Below are positions 5,210-12,797 of a stretch of 22,991 bases of DNA, in pieces. The stretch is from a virus. Under the pieces are notes generated by a model that was not told where the DNA came from, did no database searches, and worked only from the letters and a program-made list of their open reading frames with translations. Each line of letters opens with the position of its first letter. Within the stretch, counting starts at the first letter, position 1. The position numbers were made by a program, and so were the translations under genes. The stretch lies in the IMG/VR virus record IMGVR_UViG_3300007522_000067, positions 1 through 22,991 of that record; one strand, written 5' to 3'.

Positions 5210-7243
5210 ATGAAGAATGACAAATTAGATATTGATAAGTTGAAGAACAGTAAGAATATAGCTATGTTGTTGTCTGATGAGAAGCTTTTTGAGATTGGGC
5301 AAGACGTTGTTAAAGGGTATGTGATAGATGAAGAGAGCCGTAAAGAGTGGAAGGACACTGTAGATCAAGCGATGGACATTGCTAAACAGGTGATGGAAAC
5401 TAAGAGTTTTCCCTGGACTAATGCTTCTAACATCAAGTTTCCTCTCATCACTCAAGCGTCTATTGACTATGCTTCCAGGACGCTCCCAGAAGTGATACAG
5501 AACGACAAGATTGTTAAGGCCACTGTGGTTGGAAACGATCCTGATAACAAGAAGTATGAGCGTGCTATGCGTGTTAGTGCTTACATGTCATACCAGCTTA
5601 CAACAGAGAGTCCTGATTGGATTGAGGGCACTGATACTTTGTTACAAATATTGCCAGTGCTGGGTACAGTGTTTAAGAAGACATACTATTCTCCCATTGA
5701 GAAGCGTTGCATGTCTGAGTTGTGTGTTCCAGATAAGATTGTGATAAATTACGGAGCCCAAAGCTTAGAAAGTGCACGCCGTATAACCCATATCATCACT
5801 TTATATTCTAATGATGTTATTGAACGCCAACGCGCAGGCATCTTCTTAGAAGAAGACGAACACGGAAAAGAAATAAACCTTGAACTGCTCAAAAGTCCTG
5901 ATAATGTCTATGGAGACAATGACAGCCCTCTAAACTTCTTAGAGCAATGCTGCTACCTAGACCTAGATGACGATGGTTATAAAGAACCGTATGTTGTTAC
6001 AGTGCATAAAGAGAGTGGTAGGGTTTTTCGCATACTAAATAGATTTGATGTGATAGAGAAGTCAAACACCGGGGCGATACGGAAGATTAGTGCAGAGCAA
6101 TACTACACTGATTTCCATTTTATACGTAGCCCTGACGGTGGGTTCTATTCAATGGGCTTCGGAAGCTTGCTTCTTCCCATCAATAAAGCCATTAATACAC
6201 TCATCAATCAGCTAATTGATAGTGGAACCTTGAACAACACTCAAGGCGGCATCATTGGAAGAGGACTAAGGCTTAAAAACAACGAGTTGAAGTTCAAAAT
6301 GGGGCAATGGCAGGTATTGGAAGGCGCAGGAAGCGATGACGTAAGCAAGAGTATATTCCCGTGGCCTACCAAAGAGCCCTCTCAGACGCTGTTTAGCCTT
6401 CTTAGCTTGCTTATGCAAGTGGGACGAGATCTATCTTCCACCTCTGATGTACTAAGTGGCAACCAAAACGCCACAAACGTCTCCAACGGTGCGATTAGCC
6501 AATTGGTGGAGCAAGGTACTAAGGTGTTTGTTGCTATTAACAAGCGACTCTACAGAAGCCTTAGGAAGGAATACCAGAAAATATACAAACATAATAGGCA
6601 ATGGGTGACGCAGAAGCAATACATGGCGATATTAGACGATAAAGAGGCTGATGTTAAGGCTGATTTTGCTGATGATAATATGGACGTGTGCCCTGTAGCT
6701 GACCCTTCTATTAGCACTGAGACACAAAGGATACAAAGAGCCGGAATTGTGAGCACTTTACGTACAGCAGACCCTAGAGAGGCCGATAGACTTCTTCTAC
6801 AGAGTATGCAGATTGATAAAGACCTAATTGACCGTCTATTGCCTCCTCCTGACCCTAATGCACCCCCTCCTCCTGAGGCGCTGAAGATGCAGGCAGACAT
6901 AGAATTCTCTAAAGCAGAAATCGCTAAGATGACAGCTGAGGCCACGTTGGCAGCAGAGAAACTTAGATATGAGAGCGCTAAGGTTGAACAAGATATTAAG
7001 GAAAGTGACGCTCGCATAAATGAAGCAGTGGCCAGAGTGTGGAAAATGCAACAAGACGCAGCTCACAACCTCAGAAAAGACCAGATAGACGCACAGGCTA
7101 CGGAAAGCAATCTAGCACAAGCCGCAGCAACGTTGTCACACAAAGTGCAAATGGACAATATAGATGCTCAGCTTAAAGTGTCAGAAAGTGAGATGAAGAA
7201 GAGAATAGAAACATTCCCTGACGGCGGTGACGGAGGTAGTTAA
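5210..7243 (+). CDS. portal protein (P22-like)
   Basis: The 677-residue protein directly follows terL. It would form the dodecameric ring through which DNA enters and leaves the capsid. The N-terminal part shows segments typical of large podovirus portals: SRKEWKD, SFPWTNASNIKFPLI (about residues 63-77) and IPFAARA-like IDYASRTLP. The long middle part carries the stem and wing region. A proline-rich linker LLPPPDPNAPPPPEAL lies near residues 542-557. From there to about 670 the sequence is a long charged coiled coil rich in Ala, Glu and Lys, matching the helical barrel at the C-terminus of P22 gp1. The length is close to P22 portal (about 725). AGGA lies about eight bases before ATG 5210, which follows the terL stop by two bases. 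Confidence 0.9.
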   Translation: MKNDKLDIDKLKNSKNIAMLLSDEKLFEIGQDVVKGYVIDEESRKEWKDTVDQAMDIAKQVMETKSFPWTNASNIKFPLITQASIDYASRTLPEVIQNDKIVKATVVGNDPDNKKYERAMRVSAYMSYQLTTESPDWIEGTDTLLQILPVLGTVFKKTYYSPIEKRCMSELCVPDKIVINYGAQSLESARRITHIITLYSNDVIERQRAGIFLEEDEHGKEINLELLKSPDNVYGDNDSPLNFLEQCCYLDLDDDGYKEPYVVTVHKESGRVFRILNRFDVIEKSNTGAIRKISAEQYYTDFHFIRSPDGGFYSMGFGSLLLPINKAINTLINQLIDSGTLNNTQGGIIGRGLRLKNNELKFKMGQWQVLEGAGSDDVSKSIFPWPTKEPSQTLFSLLSLLMQVGRDLSSTSDVLSGNQNATNVSNGAISQLVEQGTKVFVAINKRLYRSLRKEYQKIYKHNRQWVTQKQYMAILDDKEADVKADFADDNMDVCPVADPSISTETQRIQRAGIVSTLRTADPREADRLLLQSMQIDKDLIDRLLPPPDPNAPPPPEALKMQADIEFSKAEIAKMTAEATLAAEKLRYESAKVEQDIKESDARINEAVARVWKMQQDAAHNLRKDQIDAQATESNLAQAAATLSHKVQMDNIDAQLKVSESEMKKRIETFPDGGDGGS

Positions 7244-7474
7244 TTGAAAGTTAATAGAGCTGATTTTTTACAGTGGAGAAAAGACGCTGTAACGAAAGAG
7301 GTGTTCGACGTGTTCGGTGAAATGGCTATAGCGGTGATGGAAGAGATGTTGTCTCCTACCCTCATCTCCAGCCCCACTGGACAACTGAGGTTGAACGAAC
7401 TAATGGGCTATAGAAACGCCCTAAACGAAGTGATAAACTTTGAAATCATAGAAGATGAGGAAACATTATTATGA
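7244..7474 (+). CDS. small helical protein between portal and GroES-like gene
   Basis: The 76-residue product starts at TTG 7244, immediately after the portal stop. GGAGG at 7232-7236 supports this start. It is mostly helical and acidic at the end, with segments DFLQWRKDAVTKEVFDVF and LRLNELMGYRNALNEV. Its stop overlaps the next start (ATGA at 7471-7474), so the two genes are translationally coupled. Short helical proteins at this point recur in podovirus head operons, but I cannot give a function. A portal- or scaffold-associated assembly role is a guess from position. Confidence 0.65.
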   Translation: MKVNRADFLQWRKDAVTKEVFDVFGEMAIAVMEEMLSPTLISSPTGQLRLNELMGYRNALNEVINFEIIEDEETLL

Positions 7475-7824
7475 CACGTAACGTGAAGGCACCTGGGTAT
7501 AGAGTGTTGGTGAGACTTAAACCAATCGATGAAGCCAAAGAAGTGAAAAGTGGCGGTGGCATCATTATGGAAATTAAGACAAAGAACGGCGCAGAGCAAG
7601 AACAACAAGGGATGAGGGAAGCATACATTATAGATATTGGACCTTCTGCGTTTAAGATGAAATCCACTGGCGATAAAACTCCGTGGTGTAAAGTTGGGGA
7701 TTGTGTAATGATACATAAGTTTTCCGGCACTCTAATTAGTGACATGAGAGATGAATTCACATATCGTATGATATTGGACATGGACATTGAAGCTGTATTC
7801 CCAGACGAAGGAATTGAATTATGA
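7471..7824 (+). CDS. GroES-like co-chaperonin
   Basis: The 117-residue protein follows the GroES (Cpn10) plan. The opening beta strand is GYRVLVRLKPID (9-20), followed by SGGGIIM (27-33) at the place of the GroES mobile loop. Residues I31-I32-M33 correspond to the Ile-Val-Leu tripeptide that docks on GroEL. The glycine-marked strand YIIDIGPSAF (52-61) comes next, then KVGDCVMIHKFSG (74-86), like the KVGDIVIF strand of GroES, and the closing strand YRMILDMDIEAVF (98-110). Phage co-chaperonins (T4 gp31, RB49 CocO) adapt the host chaperonin for folding the coat protein. This gene lies in the head operon between portal and scaffold, start and stop overlapping both neighbours (ATGA), so co-production with capsid is likely. 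The client is inferred to be the major capsid protein. Confidence 0.8.
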   Translation: MTRNVKAPGYRVLVRLKPIDEAKEVKSGGGIIMEIKTKNGAEQEQQGMREAYIIDIGPSAFKMKSTGDKTPWCKVGDCVMIHKFSGTLISDMRDEFTYRMILDMDIEAVFPDEGIEL

Positions 7825-8594
7825 GCGAAGAAATTATGAATGATGCAGTGGAGGTTAACGAAGTAGTTAAGCTAGCTGCAGAGTATGGTTGGAAGCCAGA
7901 GGGTAAGAAAAGCGCCCAAGAGTATATTAAGTTTGCTCTTGAGAAGCTTCCAGAGAGAGGCGAAGCCCTTTCCGCTCAGAACAAAGCTTTAGATGCAAAG
8001 GAAGGCGAACTCTCTAAAATGAAAGCCACATTAGAAGAGCTCAGCGGCCACATGAAGAAACAAAAGGAGCAGGCATACAACGAAGCAATGACTTCTTTTA
8101 AAGAGCAGAAGCGACAAGCTATATTAAACGGTGACGTAGATACAGTGGAAGCTTTAGAAGCCAGCATGTCACCTGTAGCAGAAGTAAACAATGAAGCCCC
8201 CGCCTACATTCAAGAGTTTGAAGAGCGTAACAATGCGTGGTTGAACGGAGATAGCTACGAAGAGCTTGAAATGCAGGATTGGGTGGATAGACATGGAGCA
8301 TTGCTTGGTAAGAAGCGCCTTCCTCCCGAGGAGCACATGAAACGACTTGAACAAGACGTACATAAGAAGTTTTCAGCTTATTTTGAAGCAGTAGAGAACG
8401 AAGACGTACATCATGCCTCTGTAGAGAGTGCTGGAGGTAGTCGGGTGAGTGGTGTCAAAAGCAATAACAAGACATACACCTTCGCCAATCTTTCTGACAC
8501 TCAAAAGCAAGTGGCAAAGTATTTGAATGATAGTGGTCACATGAAAATCGAAGACTACATCAAAGAACTCGTATCTCATGGAGACTTAAAATGA
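7821..8594 (+). CDS. capsid scaffolding protein
   Basis: The 257-residue acidic, mostly helical protein sits between portal and coat genes, the scaffold position. Residues about 45-115 form a long charged coiled coil with the segment NGDVDTVEALEASM, similar to a pattern seen in other phage scaffolds. It is followed by EFEERNNAWLN (128-138), another common scaffold feature (a negatively charged segment ending in N-x-W). The C-terminus, KIEDYIKELVSHGDLK, is a short helix that could bind coat protein, as in P22 gp8. The start overlaps the GroES-like stop by four bases and its own stop overlaps the next start. It would guide procapsid assembly and then leave. The call rests on position, length and composition. 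Confidence 0.75.
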   Translation: MSEEIMNDAVEVNEVVKLAAEYGWKPEGKKSAQEYIKFALEKLPERGEALSAQNKALDAKEGELSKMKATLEELSGHMKKQKEQAYNEAMTSFKEQKRQAILNGDVDTVEALEASMSPVAEVNNEAPAYIQEFEERNNAWLNGDSYEELEMQDWVDRHGALLGKKRLPPEEHMKRLEQDVHKKFSAYFEAVENEDVHHASVESAGGSRVSGVKSNNKTYTFANLSDTQKQVAKYLNDSGHMKIEDYIKELVSHGDLK

Positions 8595-9049
8595 CAGAAT
8601 CAAAAGCTAGAGAAGACATAGCAGATAGAAAACGACCTGTGAGTAGAGAAGCAGACAGAAAGGCAAGAGTACCCTTGCATTTACAACAAACTCTATCGTA
8701 TTTTGATAGGGAGCCAGGATTTACATATCGGTTTGTTAACGATAATCATGGGCGCATTAGTAATTTCCTTAAAGCTGGATGGGAAATCGTGGAAGGAGAC
8801 TCCTCGAGTACATTCTCCGGCAAAGGACGAGAAGTAGAAACACAGAAGAGTAGTCAAGTGTGGCGAACAGTTAATAGAGGCACAGATGCTTCAACTAGAG
8901 ATGCCGTTTTGATGAAAATACCAACCGAGTTGTATGAAGAAGATCAGACAGCGAAGGTTAGCCAAGTGGCAGCAAATGAGGCTCGACTAGACCCTGATGG
9001 AAAATTAAAATCAGCACGTAGGTTTGGGTCTGCCGGAAGTAAACATTAA
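8591..9049 (+). CDS. conserved head-region protein, function unknown
   Basis: This basic protein of 152 residues has charged, probably disordered ends and a compact middle: FTYRFVNDNHGRISNFLKAG followed by WEIVEG (about 44-69). I recall this pattern (arg-aromatic-VND, then arg-I and a glycine-aromatic-glu) from small proteins near scaffold and coat genes in many podoviruses, without an assigned function. The second half includes DAVLMKIPTELYEEDQTAK. Translation is coupled to the scaffold by an ATGA overlap. A minor capsid or assembly role is plausible from place alone. Confidence 0.65.
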   Translation: MTESKAREDIADRKRPVSREADRKARVPLHLQQTLSYFDREPGFTYRFVNDNHGRISNFLKAGWEIVEGDSSSTFSGKGREVETQKSSQVWRTVNRGTDASTRDAVLMKIPTELYEEDQTAKVSQVAANEARLDPDGKLKSARRFGSAGSKH

Positions 9050-9072
9050 TTATATCAAAGGAAAATTAACAA

Positions 9073-9645
9073 ATGCCAAATATTGATGCTCCACGGGGTT
9101 TTATCCCCGTAGTTCTTAACGATTGTGATGTCCACATGTATTACAAAGCCGCTGCCGTAGTTCTAGGCGTTGGTGACCCTGTAGTACGTGCTGCCAACTC
9201 ATCTGACCCCCTCGGCTACCCTATGGTGACTCGTGCTACCACTGGCGCTGCAATCTCTGGTGTCGTTGTAGCAATACTACCTAGCGTCTCTGCAACCTCT
9301 CAGCGCTCCACTAAACATTTGGCGTCTGGCGACACCGGTTATGTATTGGTTGCTGACTCTCCTAATCAACTGTTTAAAGTTCAAGATAACGGCGGAGCTT
9401 CTGGCCTCATCGTTACACAAATTGGTGAGAGCATAGACAGTGTTGCTGCTATCAATGCTAACACTACCACTGGTGTTTCTAACTACGAACTAGACACTGA
9501 AGCAGTGGCTGCTGATAATACATGGAGTTTGGTGAGCAAAGACAATCGCCCTGGAAACACTGTAGGCGCTAACTGTATTTGGATTGTTAAAGCCAACTTG
9601 CATACAGAAGCAAACGCCTCAGCCACTAATATCGCCAACATCTAA
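9073..9645 (+). CDS. head accessory (decoration-like) protein
   Basis: The 190-residue beta-rich protein lies directly upstream of the major capsid gene. It starts MPNIDAPRGFIPVVLNDCDV, the usual opening of a widespread phage family encoded beside the coat protein. Later segments VLVADSPNQLFKVQ (91-104) and SNYELD fit the same family. The composition (Gly, Ala, Ser, Thr, Val; few charges) suits an exposed virion protein. A capsid decoration or stabilising role is likely from neighbourhood; it is not proved by the sequence. AAGGAAA precedes the start after a 23-bp gap. Confidence 0.7.
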   Translation: MPNIDAPRGFIPVVLNDCDVHMYYKAAAVVLGVGDPVVRAANSSDPLGYPMVTRATTGAAISGVVVAILPSVSATSQRSTKHLASGDTGYVLVADSPNQLFKVQDNGGASGLIVTQIGESIDSVAAINANTTTGVSNYELDTEAVAADNTWSLVSKDNRPGNTVGANCIWIVKANLHTEANASATNIANI

Positions 9646-9663
9646 TAACAAGGAATATAAATA

Positions 9664-10575
9664 ATGTCTGTAATAACAAGAGGTAGTATTCTTGAAGCGT
9701 TGCGCCCCGGTGTTCACAAGTTTTATGGCTTGGGCTACAACCGCTACGAAGACGAATACAAACAAATATTTGACGTAATGCAAAGCTCTCTTAACTACGA
9801 ACGTGACGTAAACATGTATGGTTTCGCTATGGCTGGTGTTAAGAACGAAGGCACTTCTGTTGAATACGATACAATGGGTGAAAGCTTCGCATACAACTAC
9901 GTACACATTCCTTATGCTCGTGCATTCTCCATTACGCATGAAGCTATGATGGATGGCCAGTACATGAAACATGCTGAAGTTGGTAGTCGTGAAATGGGTA
10001 TTTCAATGCGTGAAACCAAAGAAACCATAGCAGCTAACATTCTCAACTTGGCTTTCTCTAACACTGTAACCTACGCCGATGGCCTTGAGCTTTGCTCTAC
10101 AGCCTCCCTGCTGGGTGGTGGCGGCACGTTCTCTAACAAGCTGGCTGTAGATGCTGACTTGTCTGAAGCGTCTCTTGAGCAAGCTATAATTGACATTGGT
10201 AACTTCGTCTCTGACCGTAACCTGAAATCTAAAGTTATGGCTCGCAGAATTATCGCCCCAATTCAGTTGCAATTTGAATGTGCTCGTATATTGAAATCTG
10301 ACTTGCGCGTATCTTCCGCAGAGAATGACATCAACGCAATCAAGCAAGGCATGTACATCCCTGAAGGCGCCACTATCAACCACTACTTGACAGATGCTGA
10401 TGCTTGGTTTATCAAAACTGACAAACCACAAGGCTTGCAACATTTCGTACGTGAACCTGTCAAAATTGACATGGACACTGAATTTAACACTGACAACCTG
10501 TTGGTTAAATTCTACGAACGTTACAGCTTTGGTTGCACAGACAAACGCGGTATTTACGGCTCTGCTGGAGCATAA
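9664..10575 (+). CDS. major capsid protein (HK97 fold)
   Basis: The 303-residue protein fits a coat protein in length, place and make-up. The N-terminal part has GYNRYEDEYKQIFDVMQSSL (about 24-43). The segment VHIPYARAFSITHEAMMDGQ (about 81-100) is typical of the Mu gpT-like coat group, where a T-Y-A-R/F-I-T-E-A-D pattern occurs. The C-terminal half ends with a beta-rich domain (PVKIDMDTEFNTDNLLVKFY). AAGGA lies ten bases upstream of ATG. The gene is followed by two hairpins, which would allow separate control of the abundant coat message. P22-type gene order around it supports the role. Fold assignment is inference from sequence feel; a coat protein of another family is possible but less likely. 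Confidence 0.85.
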   Translation: MSVITRGSILEALRPGVHKFYGLGYNRYEDEYKQIFDVMQSSLNYERDVNMYGFAMAGVKNEGTSVEYDTMGESFAYNYVHIPYARAFSITHEAMMDGQYMKHAEVGSREMGISMRETKETIAANILNLAFSNTVTYADGLELCSTASLLGGGGTFSNKLAVDADLSEASLEQAIIDIGNFVSDRNLKSKVMARRIIAPIQLQFECARILKSDLRVSSAENDINAIKQGMYIPEGATINHYLTDADAWFIKTDKPQGLQHFVREPVKIDMDTEFNTDNLLVKFYERYSFGCTDKRGIYGSAGA

Positions 10576-10602
10576 GTAACACACCAATTATATTGGCGTT
10601 AC
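10576..10602 (+). other. hairpin directly after the capsid stop codon
   Basis: GTAAC (10576-10580) pairs with GTTAC (10598-10602) and CCAAT (10584-10588) with ATTGG (10592-10596). A three-base internal loop faces one base, and the apical loop is three bases. ATTTTA follows. It could be a weak terminator or a 3'-end stabiliser of the coat message. Confidence 0.4.
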
Positions 10603-10607
10603 ATTTT

Positions 10608-10640
10608 AGAGAGGAGGGCATTTGCCTTCTTCTCTTCCTT
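10608..10640 (+). terminator. probable terminator or attenuator after the major capsid gene
   Basis: AGAGAGGAGGGC (10608-10619) pairs with GCCTTCTTCTCT (10624-10635), a 12-bp stem with two G-U pairs and a 4-nt loop, followed by a T-rich stretch TTCCTT. The T run is interrupted, so termination is likely partial. This position is common for terminators in phage head operons. Confidence 0.55.
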
Positions 10641-10677
10641 GTCTTAAGCAAGGGTTAACTCTTTTTAAGGAATAAAT

Positions 10678-11619
10678 ATGGGAATGTCAAATTTTCCAAA
10701 TGGTTTTTCAAGCGGTGTTATGATTAGAGGAGTTCCTCTCACTCTAGCACATCCAGGTAGTGTGTTCTGGGTGGGAAATTCCACTGTTCTGCCTGATAGG
10801 GGCATAGGTGGTAGTAATGGTAATGACGGTAGCTATCTTGCACCTTTCGCTACGATAGACTATGCCGTAGGTAGATGTAAAGCAGGTCGTGGTGATATAA
10901 TCATGGTTAAGCCTGGTCATATTGAAACTGTTGCAGCTGCTGCCGGGTTGGCTGTAGACGTAGCCGGTGTAGCCGTTGTAGGATTGGGTTCTGGTTCATT
11001 GCGCCCCACCATCAACCTCACTGCCACTGCATCAACGATAACTTTCTCTGCTGCAAACTGCTCCATGATTAACTGCCTAATCACTGGTGGAATCGATGCT
11101 GTAGTTAGCTGTGTTGTAGTTAGTGCTGCCGATGTAACATTCGATAGAGTGGAGGTTAGAGACGTAACTGGTGAAATGACACTAGGAATCCTAACTACAG
11201 CCGGTGCTGCTCGCTTGAAAGTGTTGAATCACATTCACCGAGGTGCTTCTGCTGCAGGCTCTGTGGCCGCGATAGCAATCGTAGGCGGAGATGGTATTGA
11301 AATCACTGCATCTTTGCTGGATGGTAACTTTAGTACAGGCATCATTGATGTTCGTACCACTGCCACCACCAACTTGCATGTTCACTCAATCCTACGCGCA
11401 TTCAACCGCAACTCTAGTGACATAATTGTCGTAGACACCATTACAGCGTCTACAGGACAAGTGGGACCGAACATCAGCGCTCGATTGGCAGATAATGCTG
11501 CAAACATAACAGAAGCCTTTACGGGTGCCACGTTTGTTTACATGCAGCCTTTGAATCTTGTCAACTTAGCTGGTGAAAGTTCAATGTTCTCTAACATAAC
11601 TGCTTCTACAGACGCGTAA
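10678..11619 (+). CDS. beta-helix virion surface protein
   Basis: The 313-residue product begins MGMSNFPNGFSSGVMIRGVP, then HPGSVFWVGNSTVLPDRGIG (about 25-44) and DGSYLAPFATIDYAVGRC (50-67), a pattern seen in phage and polysaccharide-binding proteins with a right-handed parallel beta-helix. From about residue 90 to 280 short strands alternate with Asp, Asn and Gly turns, as in pectate-lyase-like folds. There is no obvious catalytic set, so binding or capsid decoration is more likely than hydrolysis. It lies right after the coat gene and its terminator, upstream of other surface proteins. AAGGAATA precedes the ATG. The position is where decoration proteins are often encoded; tail fibre is the alternative. 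Confidence 0.65.
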   Translation: MGMSNFPNGFSSGVMIRGVPLTLAHPGSVFWVGNSTVLPDRGIGGSNGNDGSYLAPFATIDYAVGRCKAGRGDIIMVKPGHIETVAAAAGLAVDVAGVAVVGLGSGSLRPTINLTATASTITFSAANCSMINCLITGGIDAVVSCVVVSAADVTFDRVEVRDVTGEMTLGILTTAGAARLKVLNHIHRGASAAGSVAAIAIVGGDGIEITASLLDGNFSTGIIDVRTTATTNLHVHSILRAFNRNSSDIIVVDTITASTGQVGPNISARLADNAANITEAFTGATFVYMQPLNLVNLAGESSMFSNITASTDA

Positions 11620-11627
11620 CATCCTAC

Positions 11628-11659
11628 ATAACGAGAGGGAAGGAATTCCCTCGAGTTAT
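11628..11659 (+). other. hairpin with tandem G-A mismatch and GNRA-type loop
   Basis: ATAAC (11628-11632) pairs with GTTAT (11655-11659) and GAGGGAA (11635-11641) with TTCCCTC (11646-11652). GA faces GA between the two stems, a tandem sheared pair, and GGAA closes the loop. No T run follows, so it is better read as an RNA-stability or processing element than as a terminator. Confidence 0.4.
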
Positions 11660-11710
11660 TCTAATGTGTTCTCCAAGAGAGTACATTATAATAACCTAAT
11701 GGAGACTCTA

Positions 11711-12118
11711 GTGGCTAACACAATAACAAACAAAAGAATTATTTCAGGAACAAAGCGTGTAATACAATACATTTCTATAGCTAGTGATGGTACAGAAGAA
11801 ACAGATTTAGTGGTTTATGATAGTAGTGCAGTGGCTACAGAGATTGGGAAAGTGGATAGTTTAATGTGCACCATCTTGTCTATAACGTACAGTACCTCTT
11901 CAGTGTTGGGAATTAATAAGCTTGAGTGGGATGGTACAACAGACGTATTAGCGTGGAGTCTTCCCTTAGCTGCAGGCACAGGGATATTTGATTTCACTAA
12001 ATTTGGTGGACTAAAGAACACAGCAGGTGCAGGTATTACAGGGGATGTCCTTCTCACAACCACTGGATTGGTGGCTGGGGATGTAGTGAGCCTGATTATA
12101 GAACTGATGCCCTACTGA
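11711..12118 (+). CDS. small beta-rich structural protein
   Basis: I take GTG 11711 as the start (135 residues): GGAG at 11701-11704 lies six bases upstream and the product then opens MANTITNKRIISGTKRVIQY. Farther upstream in-frame starts have no ribosome-binding site and fall next to the hairpin. The protein is beta-rich: ISIASDGTEETDLVVYDSS (about 22-40), INKLEWDGTTDVLAWSLP and GDVLLTTTGLVAGDVVSLII near the end. I recall similar small proteins encoded near coat genes in other podoviruses with no assigned function. A virion surface role is inferred from its neighbours. Confidence 0.6.
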   Translation: MANTITNKRIISGTKRVIQYISIASDGTEETDLVVYDSSAVATEIGKVDSLMCTILSITYSTSSVLGINKLEWDGTTDVLAWSLPLAAGTGIFDFTKFGGLKNTAGAGITGDVLLTTTGLVAGDVVSLIIELMPY

Positions 12119-12128
12119 GGAGATGTAA

Positions 12129-12779
12129 ATGGTTAGCTTGACACGCAAGAGTAGAAGCGATAGACGTGTAATTTGTGACATATGCGGTCAAGCCTATCGC
12201 CTGTCTGAAATGACTAAAATAACAGATAAGTATAACAGACACTTCGGGATGCTGGTTTGTCCTTTCGATAGGGATGCCACCAACCCTCACGATGTTCCTT
12301 TTACAGTGAAAGACGTCATATTATCATCGCCGAAGATGGTGAGAGACAGACCTCCTATATTGTTTGACGTAAATGCCCTTGATGATAGGGTGCCTGGAAA
12401 GCCAAAGAACGGTATGGCACAGCGAGACAGTTTAACAGGAAATATAATAAACAGGTGGGAAGGTCCTACGGACACGGGAAGCAGTGGTATTCTAGGGTAT
12501 AGAGTGCAGAGAGCGAGCCCTCAAGGAGGCTTCTACGACACGTTGGAGGACAACACGGGCTACGGTAGTGGTTTCTATTTAGACGCCTCAGGAAGCTTGT
12601 CTGGAAGTTATTCGTACAAGGTGGCAGCTATAAATAGCTTCGGGGTAGGAGCCTATTCTGAAGAATGGTTGTTTCCTCCATCTCCCTCTGCTCCTGAACT
12701 TCCCTATCTCATCATGGGTCAAGAAGACTCCTTCATTCTCACTGGAGACGGTGATTACCTTCTAGTGTCAAACCTATAA
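12129..12779 (+). CDS. zinc-ribbon plus fibronectin-III structural protein
   Basis: The 216-residue protein has an N-terminal CDICG pair (Cys16, Cys19) followed by VCPFDRD (Cys44), resembling the small metal-binding module RxCDxCG...YxLSEL...VC common in phage head and connector regions. Only three Cys are present, so His38 may complete the site or the module may not bind metal. From about residue 97 a fibronectin type III-like domain follows: NRWEGPTDTGSSGILGYRVQ, later YSYKVAAINSFGVGAYSE (about 160-177). The C-terminal tail ILTGDGDYLLVSNL is a short strand pair. FN3 domains in phages usually mediate weak surface binding. It starts ten bases after the previous gene, with GAGGAG upstream. Confidence 0.65.
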   Translation: MVSLTRKSRSDRRVICDICGQAYRLSEMTKITDKYNRHFGMLVCPFDRDATNPHDVPFTVKDVILSSPKMVRDRPPILFDVNALDDRVPGKPKNGMAQRDSLTGNIINRWEGPTDTGSSGILGYRVQRASPQGGFYDTLEDNTGYGSGFYLDASGSLSGSYSYKVAAINSFGVGAYSEEWLFPPSPSAPELPYLIMGQEDSFILTGDGDYLLVSNL

Positions 12780-12797
12780 ACTTAAGGAACCTTTTAT

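Noticed and set aside
6550-7017. 155-codon frame antisense to the portal coiled coil
   Set aside because: It has Ser/Leu/Ala-rich composition produced by the reverse of Ala/Glu/Lys codons, and it is fully inside the portal gene.
10003-10587. 194-codon frame antisense to the major capsid gene
   Set aside because: It is a shadow of the coding strand, with no ribosome-binding site and no family resemblance; the capsid frame explains the sequence.
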